NCBI GenBank assembly: GCA_019843655.1
Contig: JACDQD010000005.1
Coordinates: 15,589,575 to 15,653,574 of the forward strand
Reading direction: 5' to 3'
From: Lethocerus indicus
Taxonomy: Eukaryota; Arthropoda; Insecta; Hemiptera; Belostomatidae
DNA: 64,000 nucleotides
A program made the translations under genes and the position numbers. This document shows positions 23,302 to 35,234 of this stretch, piece by piece. Within the stretch, counting starts at the first letter, position 1; each line of letters begins with the position of its first letter. The notes under the pieces are model-generated. The model was not told the DNA's origin, did not search any database, and was given only the letters and a program-made list of their open reading frames with translations.

Positions 23302-25403
23302 AGGAACACTTTTATTTTTAATTAAAATACAATATTTGTCAACGGTTAAGCGAATTGGAACCGTGTTCATATCATCCATATGGCGAATTTAATCAAATGT
23401 TATTCTTCTATTCCGTCAGATCTAACGTTGACATCTCCGACGATATAGATTGGTGTTCACCATTCCACGATATAATATTGTCCAGGAAACCAATCGATAC
23501 CAACTGACCTCACCAGAATGGATGAATATCGAATATATTCGAAATATTAAAATTTTTAGCCTAAAGATTGGGTATCTACGAGCGTAATGAACTATATTGG
23601 TTCAATGCAAATGGGGATACTCCGCTGCAGATGTAAGCGCAAAGGAAACAGAAGGATCTAGGGAGTGATTGACTGGCTAGTGATGAAGGGGAATAGTATT
23701 CACGGACCGATTTGAGTGAGTAGAGAAACGAAGGAAATTCCGAAACCAGTTGAAGTGGGATTGAGAGAATAAAAAGTGAATGTAAAATTTAAGTGGGAGG
23801 CAGTATATAACGTGTACCCTCTAGCAGGAGACACCAGTTAGCGATGAAACAGTTTATTGCAGTCTTGTGCTTGCAGCTCTGTGGCTGCCGAAGAGGACCA
23901 GAAAGTCGAGAAGAGAGGAATTTACAGTTCGGGCTATGTTTCCGGTGGAGGTATATTTCAACCGATATTATTGTTCCACTTTATGATTCCCATTTACATA
24001 GAAAATATGAGACTTTGTGTTAATTTTACATCGTCATTACTTTCCATTTATTACTATAAAACACAGGAAGATCTGATATTGTTTGAAACCGTCATTGTCC
24101 AACTCAGGTTACTCTAGTTATGGAGGAGGTTATGGAGGTTCAGGTCACGGAGGCCTGGGCTACGGTGGACTTGGAGCCAGCAGCCACGTGAGCATCGTTC
24201 GGGGACACGGCAGTTTGGGCGGTTATGGCGGCTACGGTCACGCAGGATACGGGGCCTGAGCTCAGGAAGTTACGGGGACTCGGTCACGGATCCATCGGCT
24301 CCGTCAGCATCAGCCACGGCTCCGGCGGATACGGAGGTCTCGCGGGTTACGGTGGCTACGGTAGTCACGGAGGCCTCAGCTACGGAGGAAGCTACGGAGG
24401 AGGCTACGGCTCTATAGGCCACGGCATCTCCGGTTACGGTGGTTACGGTAGTCACGGTGGTCTCAGCTACGGAGGAGGCTACGGTTCTATAGGCCACGGT
24501 ATCTCCGGCTACGGATTGGGCCATGGTGGCTACGGTTCCGGTATTTCCCAGCTACAGCGGAGGATACCATCATTAGAATCACCCTCCCAAAACAAGAATT
24601 GACAATTCAATGTACAGAAATAATGAATCTCACTACGCAACTACAAATTTTTCAATAAAACGTATCTGCTGTCCAAAACGTACGTTTATTTCAACCCTAC
24701 TCATTTCACAGGGGATGCACTACAATAAGTTGAATGCGCCATATCAACCCTGTCTTACGCTGTACTCCAATGTTATGACGATATTTTATCCATCTTGAAA
24801 ATAAATATATTTTGGTTATCCTAAAGAATATACCGGTTCTTCTTCCTGAGTACACATTTAATGGCCCATTTTAATCAACATTATACCTTTGACAGTGTTT
24901 GACTTCACCATAACTCTCAACTCTATATTAAAAAATGTGTGTTCACTGGACGTAGTCGTAATCAACACAGTGTTGAAACGAGGATTGAAATACTGTATCG
25001 ATCTGAAGTATGGTTCAACCATAATAGAGGAACATCTGGAATAACAGGTAAACACTGCCCGACTCAACTTCAGAATCTACGGTTGCGGTAAGGAATTAGC
25101 CACCGCCACGTACAGGCAGAAAACATCAATTGTTATGAATCTTAAGAACAATGTTAAATCATACAACCTGTAAGACTTCTGTTCGTACCCACCATCAATC
25201 TGCGACTTTGGTTTACCTGGAAACAACTGACCACTGCAACTCTTACCTCCTCGTCGGATACAATATGCACGTCACGAACAAGTAGTAATAAACCTTATTC
25301 CACTAGTATTAACTGTTATCTGCTAGATATAAAACAATTCCATACATCTGCGACTACAACTGCCATCGAAATGCTTAATATCGTTACAGAAAAGGATTTA
25401 ATA
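23302..25403. repeat. Tandem duplication unit C, copy 4
   Basis: Fourth C unit. Its 3' part, from about 24825 on, has many short deletions relative to copies 1-3, for example around 24825, 24866, 25086, 25215 and 25270, so it looks eroded toward the array edge. Confidence 0.88.
23844..24576 (+). pseudogene. Gly-Tyr-rich secreted protein C, copy 4 (frameshifted)
   Basis: Exon 1 is 23844-23950, intron 23951-24107, exon 2 24108-24576. Two C bases are missing in the signal peptide (near 23873 and 23880), shifting the frame before the KR-G site. Exon 2 shares the two short G runs of copy 1 (near 24253 and 24273) and has an inserted C near 24549 before the terminal GGYHH. The central GGYGG and SHGGLSYGG repeats are otherwise preserved. 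AATAAA follows near 24654. Confidence 0.78.
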
Positions 25404-25730
25404 GGAACACTTTATTTTTAATTAAAATACAATATTTGTCAACGGTTAAGCAATTGGAACCGTGTTCATATCATCCATGGCGAATTTAATCAAATGTTAA
25501 CTAACTGGACATCTCCGACGATATAGATTGGTGTTCATTCACTCGAAATCAATCGGACCCTCACCAGAATGAATATCGGATGAATATCGAATATATTCGA
25601 AATATTAAAATTTTTAGCCTAAAAATTGGGTAAAAAGTATCTGCGAGGCAGCAATGAACTATATTGGTTCAATATGGGGGATTCTAGGAGTGATTGACTG
25701 GCTAGTGATGAAGGGGAATAGTATTCACGG
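25404..25730. repeat. Unit C remnant (copy 5, upstream flank only)
   Basis: Matches the first ~440 bp of unit C with several deletions, then stops at GTATTCACGG (25730), about 110 bp before where the TATA box should be. There is no promoter and no gene, so this marks the right edge of the C array. Confidence 0.85.
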
Positions 25731-27095
25731 ATCTGGTTTGATGTTTTTGAAAGTGATTTATCACAGAATAATGTGGATATCTTAGACCATACGTCTTTGT
25801 AAACGTACCATACGTTATATGAACATGATTTCCTTTTAATATTTCAATTATAAGTTCTTTTTGCATTTTCCCTGAATTGTTAACCTTTCCTATTAGAATT
25901 ACAAGTGAACTGCAAATATCAGTGTAGATTATCATTTTGCGCTATAACCAAATTTATTTAAAAATAACTGTAATACCACGTTCCTATGCAATAATGATAC
26001 CATTTGTAGATAACCTTTATTTACAAATATTTTATTTTCACAAACTCAAGTATTAAATGATGAAATGCGTTACCATTCCATATAGGTAATTTCTGAAGCA
26101 AAAAGATAATACACCGCGGTCGTTATATCCGGCTTAAGAAAGCATATTATTATTGCCATGTATTTCGGAATTCCGGATAATTGCTTAATATTCGTCCATT
26201 CCATTAAGAACAAATATAAACTTATATTTCTATATAAATTTAATATTATATACTATATTATATACATAAAATATAACTCATATTGCTTTCTCTCTTAAAG
26301 GTTTACACATATACATCATACAGATATTTTTCTGGTAAATCGGAGTTAATTTAAAATTAAAAAGGCCATTTTGCAAATGTGATAACAATGTGTAACAATA
26401 AATACATTAGTAGAAAAAGAGGACATCGTTACAAATGCCAACAAAGATTAACACGTTGAAACGTCAGGAATTAATTAACAAAAAAAGATATAACTTTAAC
26501 TAATAAATTATTTTCATTGGATATGATATTGTTAATTAATCCACTTTCCTTTCACTTTACTTGAAATGTTCTATTTGTGAATCGTTCCGTGAACTTACTT
26601 TTATTACTTTTATATCCCGCGATTTTACTTTTATAATTACCTCTAGCAACAACCTATAAAAACTTAGTAATTCTAGTTACCGTCTTGGTAATGTATATTA
26701 TCAATAAGGATTATAACATAAGCCACAATAATTAAATTAAAATGTATAGAATTTTCAACAGTTTTCATATTTAGAAATTAGAATAAATTTTATAAAAAAC
26801 AAGAATGGTATTATGTTGTTGTACATAATTGTTTTTTGATACTCCAATTCCTCCATTAGAATACATTACTACTGAGTAAGTATCGAGTTTATTGATTTTT
26901 TAGGACAATAGAAATTACAGCATTTACAATATTAGATTATTTGTAACATAATTTACTTATCCAGTAGAAGTAAATGAAGAGAATGAAATTGTAATTTTAA
27001 GTTTTACTACTTTTTAAATACATATATACACTAATTACATTCCAACAGTAACAATTTGTTTTAGTTAAAATTCAATTAACAGCCATTACTACAAT
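25731..27095. other. AT-rich intergenic sequence, no gene seen
   Basis: Strongly AT-rich with many self-complementary TATA stretches (for example around 26220-26280) and no supported exon. Confidence 0.5.
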
Positions 27096-27948
27096 TTAAT
27101 AATGGTTGATATGACCGCTGTAGCCTATTCCACTTCCCAAAGAAAATGTAAAATGGCTAGTTCCGCGTGAAAGTGGTTGTTCAGAACTTAAATGTTCACG
27201 ATCGAGATGTGCGGCCCCGGAGAATTGGAAGTAGCCAATTCCAGTGGACTCGCTCAGCGGATTTTGACGTCCGACGTCGACCAGAACGTGGACGGGAACA
27301 CGCTCAGTTACGTGATAGGGCGCCTCTATTTCCTCGACTGGAACATCCGCAGGCGCTTCCTTCACAGCAGTTAACGAAAATGACGGTTCAGGTCTGTACT
27401 GCACTGACCAGCCGACCGGGACGGGATAAGGGTCGACGGGATGAACTGTATAGACAGTTGGAGCGTGGTCCTCGACTGGGTAAGGAACGTTCTTCTGGAT
27501 ATAAAAGGGGTAACTGCTCCCGGAATCAGAGGCATGAGGCCTGTGAGGAACTGAAATATGATCAGTGAAAGAATTGGGTAGAGGTGCCGGAACCTTGTCT
27601 GAATAAGAGACGTGGTTTTGAGCAGCGACTGGATAAGGCACGTAGATAAAATAAGGTCTATCGACATCAACGGGTACCTTCTTTTCTTCACCAGCCGGTT
27701 GGTTCAAAGCCGCATGGTCGGTAACCTTTTCTTCAGAATTTTCCTGACTTTTTAACGGCCGGAAGCCACCCTAGACCCTCCAGACGAACGTTTTCAAGTA
27801 CCTTCCTCTGCTTCATGACTTTCCTGCGAGACTGATCCGTTGTGTCCTGAAGCAACAGGTCTACAGCACTAACTTTTCCTCGTTAGCTTCATTAGATGCT
27901 GTTGCGAGAACTACTACCGCAGAACACACTACAATGCAATAGTTTCAT
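27096..27948 (-). pseudogene. Decayed Val-Pro-rich paralogue F
   Basis: The inferred start at 27948 (ATGAAACTATTG) follows a preserved promoter and 7-nt leader. The signal peptide then shifts frame within 20 nt: comparison with family A suggests two bases lost just before the GTAGTGTGT stretch. The next 230 nt contain stops. From 27707 a 203-codon open frame remains to the stop at 27096, with VPVDVDRPYF, NVPYPVED, RVPVHVLVDV and the terminus GIGYSGHINHY, clearly related to the A terminus GIGHSSHISHY. The repeat block is heavily substituted, unlike the near-identical tandem copies, so this is an old paralogue of A and not an assembly artefact. A 5' exon that would rescue the long frame was not found. 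Confidence 0.7.
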
Positions 27949-27988
27949 CTTATCTGACGAACTGTGAGAATTTGTCCGACTATTTGTA
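27949..27988 (-). promoter_or_regulatory. Core promoter and 7-nt leader of F
   Basis: TATA-like TACAAATA at 27988-27981 (minus), initiator TCAGA at 27957-27953, inferred start A at 27955, seven bases before ATG 27948. It is preserved although the gene body is decayed. Confidence 0.55.
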
Positions 27989-28078
27989 CTCTATCCCACT
28001 TCGATTTCACTTTTTTACGTCTGAGACAGAAAATTTACTATTATATTCGGGTTATAAAATCAAGATTGCTCTTCAAAG

Positions 28079-28200
28079 TTGTGGTTTCGCTGTCGCCATC
28101 TGGCTGTAGTGGTGTTAGTCACTGTGGCACTTTAGATGTCTTTCGGGCATCATCACTGCACTGTCACTGTCACTTGTACTGTGGTGATTGTCTGTTTGTC

Positions 28201-28288
<88 letters not shown>

Positions 28289-28745
28289 CTTGTTGTGTGT
28301 TTGTTGTATGTTGGTCTTAGCGGTTGGTTAGTCTTGTGTCGGATCGGATATCGGATTATCGGTCATCACACAACTGGTTTCAACTATTAGGTTCTGACTT
28401 CCAAATATATGATCTAGAAACCTATCTGGTATTGTGTATTTACGATTATAAATGTTTTCCTATTGTTCCAAAATTTATTGAAAAGGTTTATTTTAGTATC
28501 TAGTTAATCGGTCCAGAACCCAACGAAGTTATTTATTTCACTCAGACCTCTCAGTTAGTTTCATCGTATGTGCAAGTGCACTCAACGAACGATTTTTGAA
28601 ACTAACGCCCCCTGAGTGTGGTGCGAAAATGCTTAACTAAAGTTCGGTGGGTACACTTGCACCGATAAACTAACGCCCTCTGAGGGTGGTGCGAAATGTA
28701 CTGAAGTAAACTTCGTTGGTGTCACTTGCACCGATAAACTAACGC
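28079..28745. mobile_element. Composite dispersed element, copy 2 (fold-back tail)
   Basis: The head (TTAGTCACTGTGGCACTTTAG and following), an AT run at 28203-28257 and a GT run to 28288, then the middle (GATCGGATATCGGATTATCG, CCAAAATTTATTGAAAAGG), all parallel to 7374-7770. From 28518 the 70-bp satellite starts forward (GTGCAAGTGCACTCAACGAAC) and then switches to the reverse strand (TAACGCCCCCTGAG, CACTTGCACCGATAAAC), giving a fold-back end unlike copies 1 and 3. Confidence 0.6.
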
Positions 28746-30262
28746 CCCCTAATTTAATGTAAATATTGATGAATAGAATACACAGTCCATTCCACCAATT
28801 AAGTCCATCAGGTGACATCACTATCCTTAATGCTCCAGCTAATTGAAATTACACACCAACATGTATCACTGCTACAGTCGGGTCTAACCCCGAATTTTTT
28901 AGCCGTATTGATAATTCAACTTCCTTAAATCATAGGCGCTATTGAATCATTGTTAATGAGCGGTCATATGCGTGCGCGTCTGACACACCAAACAGAATGA
29001 GATGAATCTGAAGAAAAAATATTGTATGAAATAATAGTTATTATTTAGTATATATACTTGTATCATACAGAATATAGCCTCAGAACATTTGACGAAGGAA
29101 TGAAAACTTTTCCTATATTTCCATTTATATTCGATGAGTGAAATTCGCGTGAGGTGCCGCACGAAGCCACCTTATCAAATTCCATTTCTTGCTTGGTTTT
29201 ACTTCAAATTAGGATAATATACTTAACACGAAATATGTACTTTAGAACAAAATTGTTACACCAATTGTTGTAATGTATATACCTCTCTTCTGTAATGTAC
29301 ACCCGTTTCTCGCTTTCAGTTATTAGCACCGCAGACTAAGTGGAGATTGAGGGGACCACTTCGCTGCGTACATAGCCACAGGCGTGTATATCCACAGTAT
29401 CCATTTCACGTCCCTTTCGAAACCTCTCCAGAGCAAGTACATTATTTCAGACTTTCCAAATCAATAATCAGACTGTCGCAATTTCAAAACCTCATTCCCA
29501 GCCAAAATAATTGAAACGTTAATTATAGTTGAAAATTGAACTAAAATATAGTTGAGCAATGCCCAACTTGCGAATATTTTTCGCTAGTTTGTACTCGGAA
29601 GCTAATGAAACGGTTTTCAAACATGAACGCCTGATATTTACCAATCGTGGTAAAATCAGTATATCATCATCTAATTCATGTTAGAAGAATTTGAAAAATA
29701 TTGATGAAATTAGAGTTATTATCTGTACAATATAAGGAATATTGTATCGGAAGAAAGGAAATGGTGCCAGAGAAACAATTTCCCTTCAATTACTGGGAAT
29801 AAGAATAAGTCCAAACCAGCAATTGGAGACAATAATGTTGACGGCAAGCATTATATTACAAACATTCCCAACAGGTTTCATAGTCAGAATTCACTTCAAT
29901 CAGAAAATGACGAGAAGTCTAACCCAAGACTATATAGGTGAGTTGGGAACGGGAAAGGTAGGGACGATGAAGTATTAGATACTGGATTAATTAAATATAA
30001 AATGTAAATCTATTAATTAATAGATTAATTAATAGATAATAAGTAACCAAAACAAAATTACCTGAGTGAATATATATATTTTATAATAGTTCGGTTAAAG
30101 TAGTGGACGTGGTTTAAATAATACGCAATTTGGATGGAAGAAAGTGATTCATTGCAGCCATAATTTCATCACAATAATAAACTTACAATTAACTTAATGA
30201 GCAGGCTCCGTAATGAGAATTTAATGATGAATTTTGTGTGCGGGGTGGAGTAGAGTACAGGT
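28746..30262. other. Intergenic sequence, no gene seen
   Basis: No supported exon. It includes a small self-complementary TTAATTAATAGATTAATTAA stretch near 30012-30035 and a variant polyadenylation signal for gene D (minus ATTAAA at 30220-30225). Confidence 0.5.
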
Positions 30263-31259
30263 CTAGCCGTGGTAGCCGTGGCCTATGCCGATGCCGCCGA
30301 AGCCACCGTGGCCCAGGCCTCCACCGTAGCCGATGCCGATGCCTCCGTAGCCACCGTGCCCGCCGAGACCGCCTCCGTAGCCCCCAAGGGCGAGACCGTG
30401 ACCGATGCCGCCCCCATAGCTCAGCCCGCCTCCATATCCTCCGTGTCCGATCAGTCCTTTGAAAAATGGGCGTTTTAGTATAAAGTCAGAATTACAAATG
30501 GCATATAACTACTTGTTCCATGTTATTTTTCAATATTAGAGCTGACTACACCTAAAAAAAATTTATTTATCTATAACATCATTTATGCGCTGTAGTTAAT
30601 ACTTATTGCTTATGGACAAATTTATTAATTCACATCGTGTGCCGATATTGCATTTCAAATTTAGTAGTAGTTTGGTAAATGAAACGTAAAAAATAAAATT
30701 TCTTTATGCACAAATAAGCGATTATGATAATAAATATTTAGGTAATAATCTTAAACATATTTCTGAAAGGGTCCAATTCGGTGTTGTAAGTTTCAGATAA
30801 CAAGAATCATAGATAATTGTTTTTGAGACTCTACTGCTTCGAAACGGACGTCCGCCACGCCCTCTTGTCTATGAAACTTCCTACCGGAGGATTGTGCTTA
30901 ACCATACTTGTAATTTTCTGTCTCAACTCGCTGATGCTAATAATGAAAGTGTAGACAGGTTCCCTACCGGCAATCGACAGGGTCCACTAATTTACTGACA
31001 GGTAGGAACAAACCTGGCATTATTTAAAAGAAACCCAAGATCGGAAGAATAGCCATATTCGGAATTGTATTTATTTTATTGGCATACCTCCATAGCCGCC
31101 GAACCCGCCACGGCTGTAGCCGCCACCGTAGCCGCCTCCGTAGCCGCCTCCATACCCCAGTCCGAAGATCCCTCTCTTGTCAGGCTTCTTCTCCTCCTCT
31201 TCAGCCGATACAATTGCCAAGGCGGCGAAGCACACGAAAGCGACAGTCAAAGCCTGCAT
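30263..31259 (-). CDS. Gly-Tyr-rich secreted protein D, two exons
   Basis: Exon 1 is 31259-31088, intron 31087-30457 (631 nt, phase 1, GTATGC donor, TTTTTCAAAG acceptor), exon 2 30456 to TAG at 30263. The exons join in frame to 121 residues with no lesion. The signal peptide (about residues 1-19) begins MQALTVAFVCFAALAIVSA, followed by EEEEKKPDKRG with the dibasic site at 28-29, then GGGYGGGY repeats; exon 2 encodes GGYGG, LGHGGFGG and GIGIGHGYHG. ATTAAA lies about 38 nt past the stop. Intron position and phase match families C and E, so these are one gene family. It is a likely extracellular structural protein. Start 31259 is chosen because the in-frame ATG at 31280 lies upstream of the inferred transcription start. 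Confidence 0.82.
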
Positions 31260-31300
31260 TGTGTCTGATGCCGTCTCCACCAGTGGCAGCCCTATTTCTA
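31260..31300 (-). promoter_or_regulatory. Core promoter and 7-nt leader of D
   Basis: Initiator TCAGA at 31268-31264, inferred start A 31266, seven bases before ATG 31259. The TATA position holds TAGAAATAGG (31300-31291), the same variant seen before gene H. Confidence 0.55.
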
Positions 31301-33684
31301 CCCGAACCTCCCCACTATTTCACCAACTAGCCACCTTTCATATATGTGTCTGTGTCCATGTGTGAGTACAGTAGGCATACCATTGTTCCTGTCAGAATTT
31401 CACAATTCCTTTTTTCTCGTAGAATTTGTTTGTCCGCCGGCGGCTGTTTATAATTAATTCGGAAAATTAAAAAAAAGAATATCGTTTTTCAGGGAGCAGA
31501 CATATTATGCGAGTATTCATTTTTTTGGTGAAGAATTATATTAAATAGGATAGTTACAAATAATTTATTATTACTGATACTAGTTTTGAAACTTACCATA
31601 ATCTCCTACACATAGTTATTTTATATTGTGTAGGATAGTACAATATTTTAAACAATTTTTAGTTACTATAATTACATTACAAATATTTTGTAATATATCA
31701 CGATATATATGATTATGTGTAGTATTATGTATAGTTGGTTACAATTTAAAGTCGATTAATTGAAAATATGAGCAAATGTTTCTTATGTGTGTCCCTCTAG
31801 TCCCATGAACTCTCGAGCGTAATAAATAGCGCTATTTTATTTGGTGATTGAAAAATACAAAAGGTTACAACATGACGCTAGACCATTAGGATATTCGATT
31901 GAATATTATACTTTTTTTTATATACAGTTGCGGCACAGTGAGACTTGGTGACTGATGAGCAACAACGAGACCTATTCAGGATTAATAAGACTATTACATT
32001 AAGTGTTAATTATAATGCTGTATAAATACTACATATTTGTAAACGTTTTTTATATCAATCACGTAACATACTAATACCATCTTTCAAAAATTGATAGTAA
32101 TAAAAACAAAATTGCCGAAAAGAACATCACGTGTGTCCTCTTCCCACCAATATTTGGGGAAATTAAATCCGGAACCTTCGACAGATTTTATTATATTAAT
32201 CGTGATTTGTGATTCGGTTGGAATTAAATTTTCAACTCTCGCCGATTGAATCATTTCTCCTTGGAGTGGCCGCTCGGTTACTCGGGGTACCCACGGTCGA
32301 GCAGTAGATCCTGTGAAATTATGACTGCAATTCAGTCCGAACTAAAATCATACTCGGTCACCGCCCAACAACAATAGGGAAAGTGAAGCGCCCTGACCGA
32401 TGACTTTCTCTGTTTTGTATATCGGGACTCGTCAAGAGATTTCCTGTTCAGATTGAGGGGGTGGGCGGTCCCCGGGAGCCAGGGACCGTCGTGGACCAGC
32501 TTCAGCTGCAATTGTGCAACGGATTTTTTTTTCGCAGATTATCATCTGGGCCGCCAAATGATTATCATTAGGTAACTTTCCGCGGGCGGAGTGGACTTAC
32601 TGGCCGTGAGTGGAATCTAGGAGAGGAGAAGTGAACGTCGTGGACTGAATTACTTTTGAACGGAAAGCTCTGAAACAGGATAGCGGGTCAGAGACCGCAA
32701 TCGTCGGCATGAGCTCAGCCACTGAATAAACAGCCCTCCCCTCCCTATTAATCGCTCACAATTGGCGGGTTTTCTTGATGGACGGTTTCGGTTACCCGCC
32801 CAACCCTAAAACTTTCATCCGTTGCGGGGTCCCGCAATGGGCGGGTATATTTCATCGGGTTTAAAACACACGATCATATTAAAACAAAAATTATTAGTTT
32901 TGGGGTATATACAATGCTTAACGTCTTATCTGACGTTGTGAAGTAGGTGGTTACGGTCGTAATTGAAGAATCCTAGTTTCAGTAATAACGAACCTTGTTC
33001 TCATACGTATTACGTAAAAATTTCGTTTCAAGATAAAGGGACACGATCTCGTCTTAATGAACGGCCTGTCGGGCGAAAAGCGCTTTAGTAATTCCCCTTT
33101 GTGTGAAGTGAGCGCACTGTGCGTATATGTGCCAAGCGGAAGCATAACCTTGCGTCCTGCTACTGCTAATAACGTACCTTGGCCGGAAATTTCTAAATTA
33201 ATCGAATTTCTGAAAATTAATCAATAACGGTGACTTGGAATTTTCTTTCGGTTACTGCTTATCACTAACCTACTCTCATTGTATATGGTCCTCCCGTTAC
33301 TAGTATTGATTTGGAACCTTATATCTAACCTGTCCCAGCAACCTATACGCTACGACGATATTAGAGTGACGTATCACTTGTTTAATCACTTGAAATTTGT
33401 ACTGACGAAAATTCATTCCACCACCGGAGAATGGAACTATTCAATGTTTTTGCACCTTCATTCAGCATGCTCGTGGATATGTTATTGCACACATTCCCGA
33501 AGAAAGTACAGATTCAATTTAACGGGCCGTTGGTCATTGAGCAATACTTTGTCAACTATTTGCCAAAAAAAAATGGCCATAACTTATATTAAATTATCAA
33601 TAAAAATGGTATACAAGGGGGTTCCGTAACGAATAAACGAGCAAAAAGTGAAGGGCGGATAAGATGTGGAGGGGAAACAGTGAA
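31301..33684. other. Intergenic region between divergent genes D and E, no gene seen
   Basis: About 2.4 kb separating the divergently transcribed Gly-Tyr-rich genes D (minus) and E (plus). No exon, tandem repeat or mobile element was recognised. Shared regulatory elements could lie here but none stands out by eye. Confidence 0.5.
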
Positions 33685-33722
33685 TATAGACCCTGACCGG
33701 TGTCGGAGGGGCATCAAAAAAC
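33685..33722 (+). promoter_or_regulatory. Core promoter and 7-nt leader of E
   Basis: TATAGA at 33685-33690 and initiator TCAAA at 33714-33718, inferred start A at 33716. Spacing from TATA is 31 nt and the leader AAAAAAC is 7 nt. This fixes the ATG at 33723 although its frame is off by one. Confidence 0.65.
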
Positions 33723-35187
33723 ATGCACTTCGACGGGAATCCTCGTGTGCTTCGCATTACTCGCAGCAGCGGCCGCCACTGAAGGTGACAAATCGACGGA
33801 GAAAAGGGGTATAAGCGGTCTGGGATACGGGGGCGGGTACGGAGGCGGCTATGGACATGGTGGAATCGGACGCTCCTACGGGGGTAAGAACTGGGGGCAT
33901 AATACTACCAATCCTCCAATACACTTTCAAATATGTATTGTCGTTTTAAAATGGAATTGTGCGTTATAAATCTTAAAGTTTTATCATCTTGTAATTCTTC
34001 AGGATCCCATTCAGGAACCTCCCGTAGCATTGGAAGAGACACGTAACAAGAATCAGAAGAGTTACGCTCTCGATACCTGAAAGTATTAGTGTGAAAATTT
34101 CAAAAAATACTCTTCACATTCCATTATGCAACACGACCGCACAGACCACCAAGCAGTTACCATCACCTTCTTTTGGTGCTGATTTAGTTTGGGAAAGCGC
34201 TTGGGGAACCCAAGCACCTTGATTTACCTTGACGTATCGTCTGCTCAGAGCATTTGCGGTTGTCGTAGAGGACCCAGTTTTCGTCGCTGGTAAAAATGTG
34301 GCCCAGGAATAGGCTGTTTCTGTTGCGCAAAAGAAAAGCACAGCAGGTATGAAAACGGCCATCGCTTTGACTGTCGCTCTATTCAACCAATTTTTCCAGC
34401 TATAAATTGCTGAAGACGCGTTTTGAATAATGGATATCAATATATCCATTCCCCAAATCACTGGATCATCTTTTTTTCGCTATGGCCTTCAGTCTTATTA
34501 AGTCATTATTAAGTATCTCTACATTTAAGGCTGGACTCACCACGACGAAAATTTTGAAATCAATGTCTTCACATCAATCAATATCTCCACTCCAAACTTC
34601 ATTGATATTCAGAGCGGTATGAGTAGCACTGCGGCCGAGTTTAAAAGTAAATTTAGCGAAAATCCTTCTTAGATATCTTATATTTTAAGGGCCTGATTTA
34701 GTTTGAATTAAAATTTTGTTCGAAATTGATTATATTGAAGGAAATGATAAAACCTTCAATTACATATGTGATATGAGATGTAAATAACATTACTTATATA
34801 TTTATATAAATATTTTATACGCATATAAAAGAAGATGTAATGGTAACCTAATTGATATTATAATGAGATATTACTTAGTAGTAATTTGAATATAAACTCG
34901 GAAGAGGATATGGAGGCCACGGTGGATTCAGCTATGGGGGACTCGGTGGTCTGAGTTATGGGGGAGCAGGTGGCTACGGTGGATTGAGCCACATCAGTCT
35001 TGGGGGCTATGGCGGACTCAGTGGTGGCTACGGTGGGCTGAGCCATGGACGAATTGCAGGCTACGGTCACGGCGGTATTGGAGGACTTGGTGGCGGCTAC
35101 GGTGGACTTAGCTACGGAGGATTGGGTCAAGGTGGACTTGGAAGCGGCCTGAGTATTGGATTAGGATTAGGCTATGGTCATCATTAA
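33723..35187 (+). CDS. Gly-Tyr-rich secreted protein E, two exons (start frame and acceptor each off by one base)
   Basis: Exon 1 is 33723-33883: signal peptide, EGDKSTEKRG (dibasic site about residues 27-28), then GISGLGYGGGYGGGYGHGG, ending GGG-G before GTAAG (phase 1). Exon 2 is 34901 to TAA at 35187: GGHGGFSYGG, GGYGGLSHG and a LSIGLGLGYGHH end. AATAAA is at 35229. Two single-base problems stand out. The ATG joins the signal peptide only if one G of GGG at 33735-33737 is surplus. The acceptor reads AAACTCG, where family C has AACTCAG, so the A of AG seems missing. With both corrected the product is 148 residues. A GTG in frame at 33700 precedes the inferred transcription start and is rejected. 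Confidence 0.7.
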
Positions 35188-35228
35188 TTCACCAAACCAG
35201 TTCTACATTTTTGCACACACATTTTTAT

Positions 35229-35234
35229 AATAAA
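35229..35234 (+). terminator. Polyadenylation signal of E
   Basis: AATAAA 42 bp after the stop codon of E. Confidence 0.7.
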
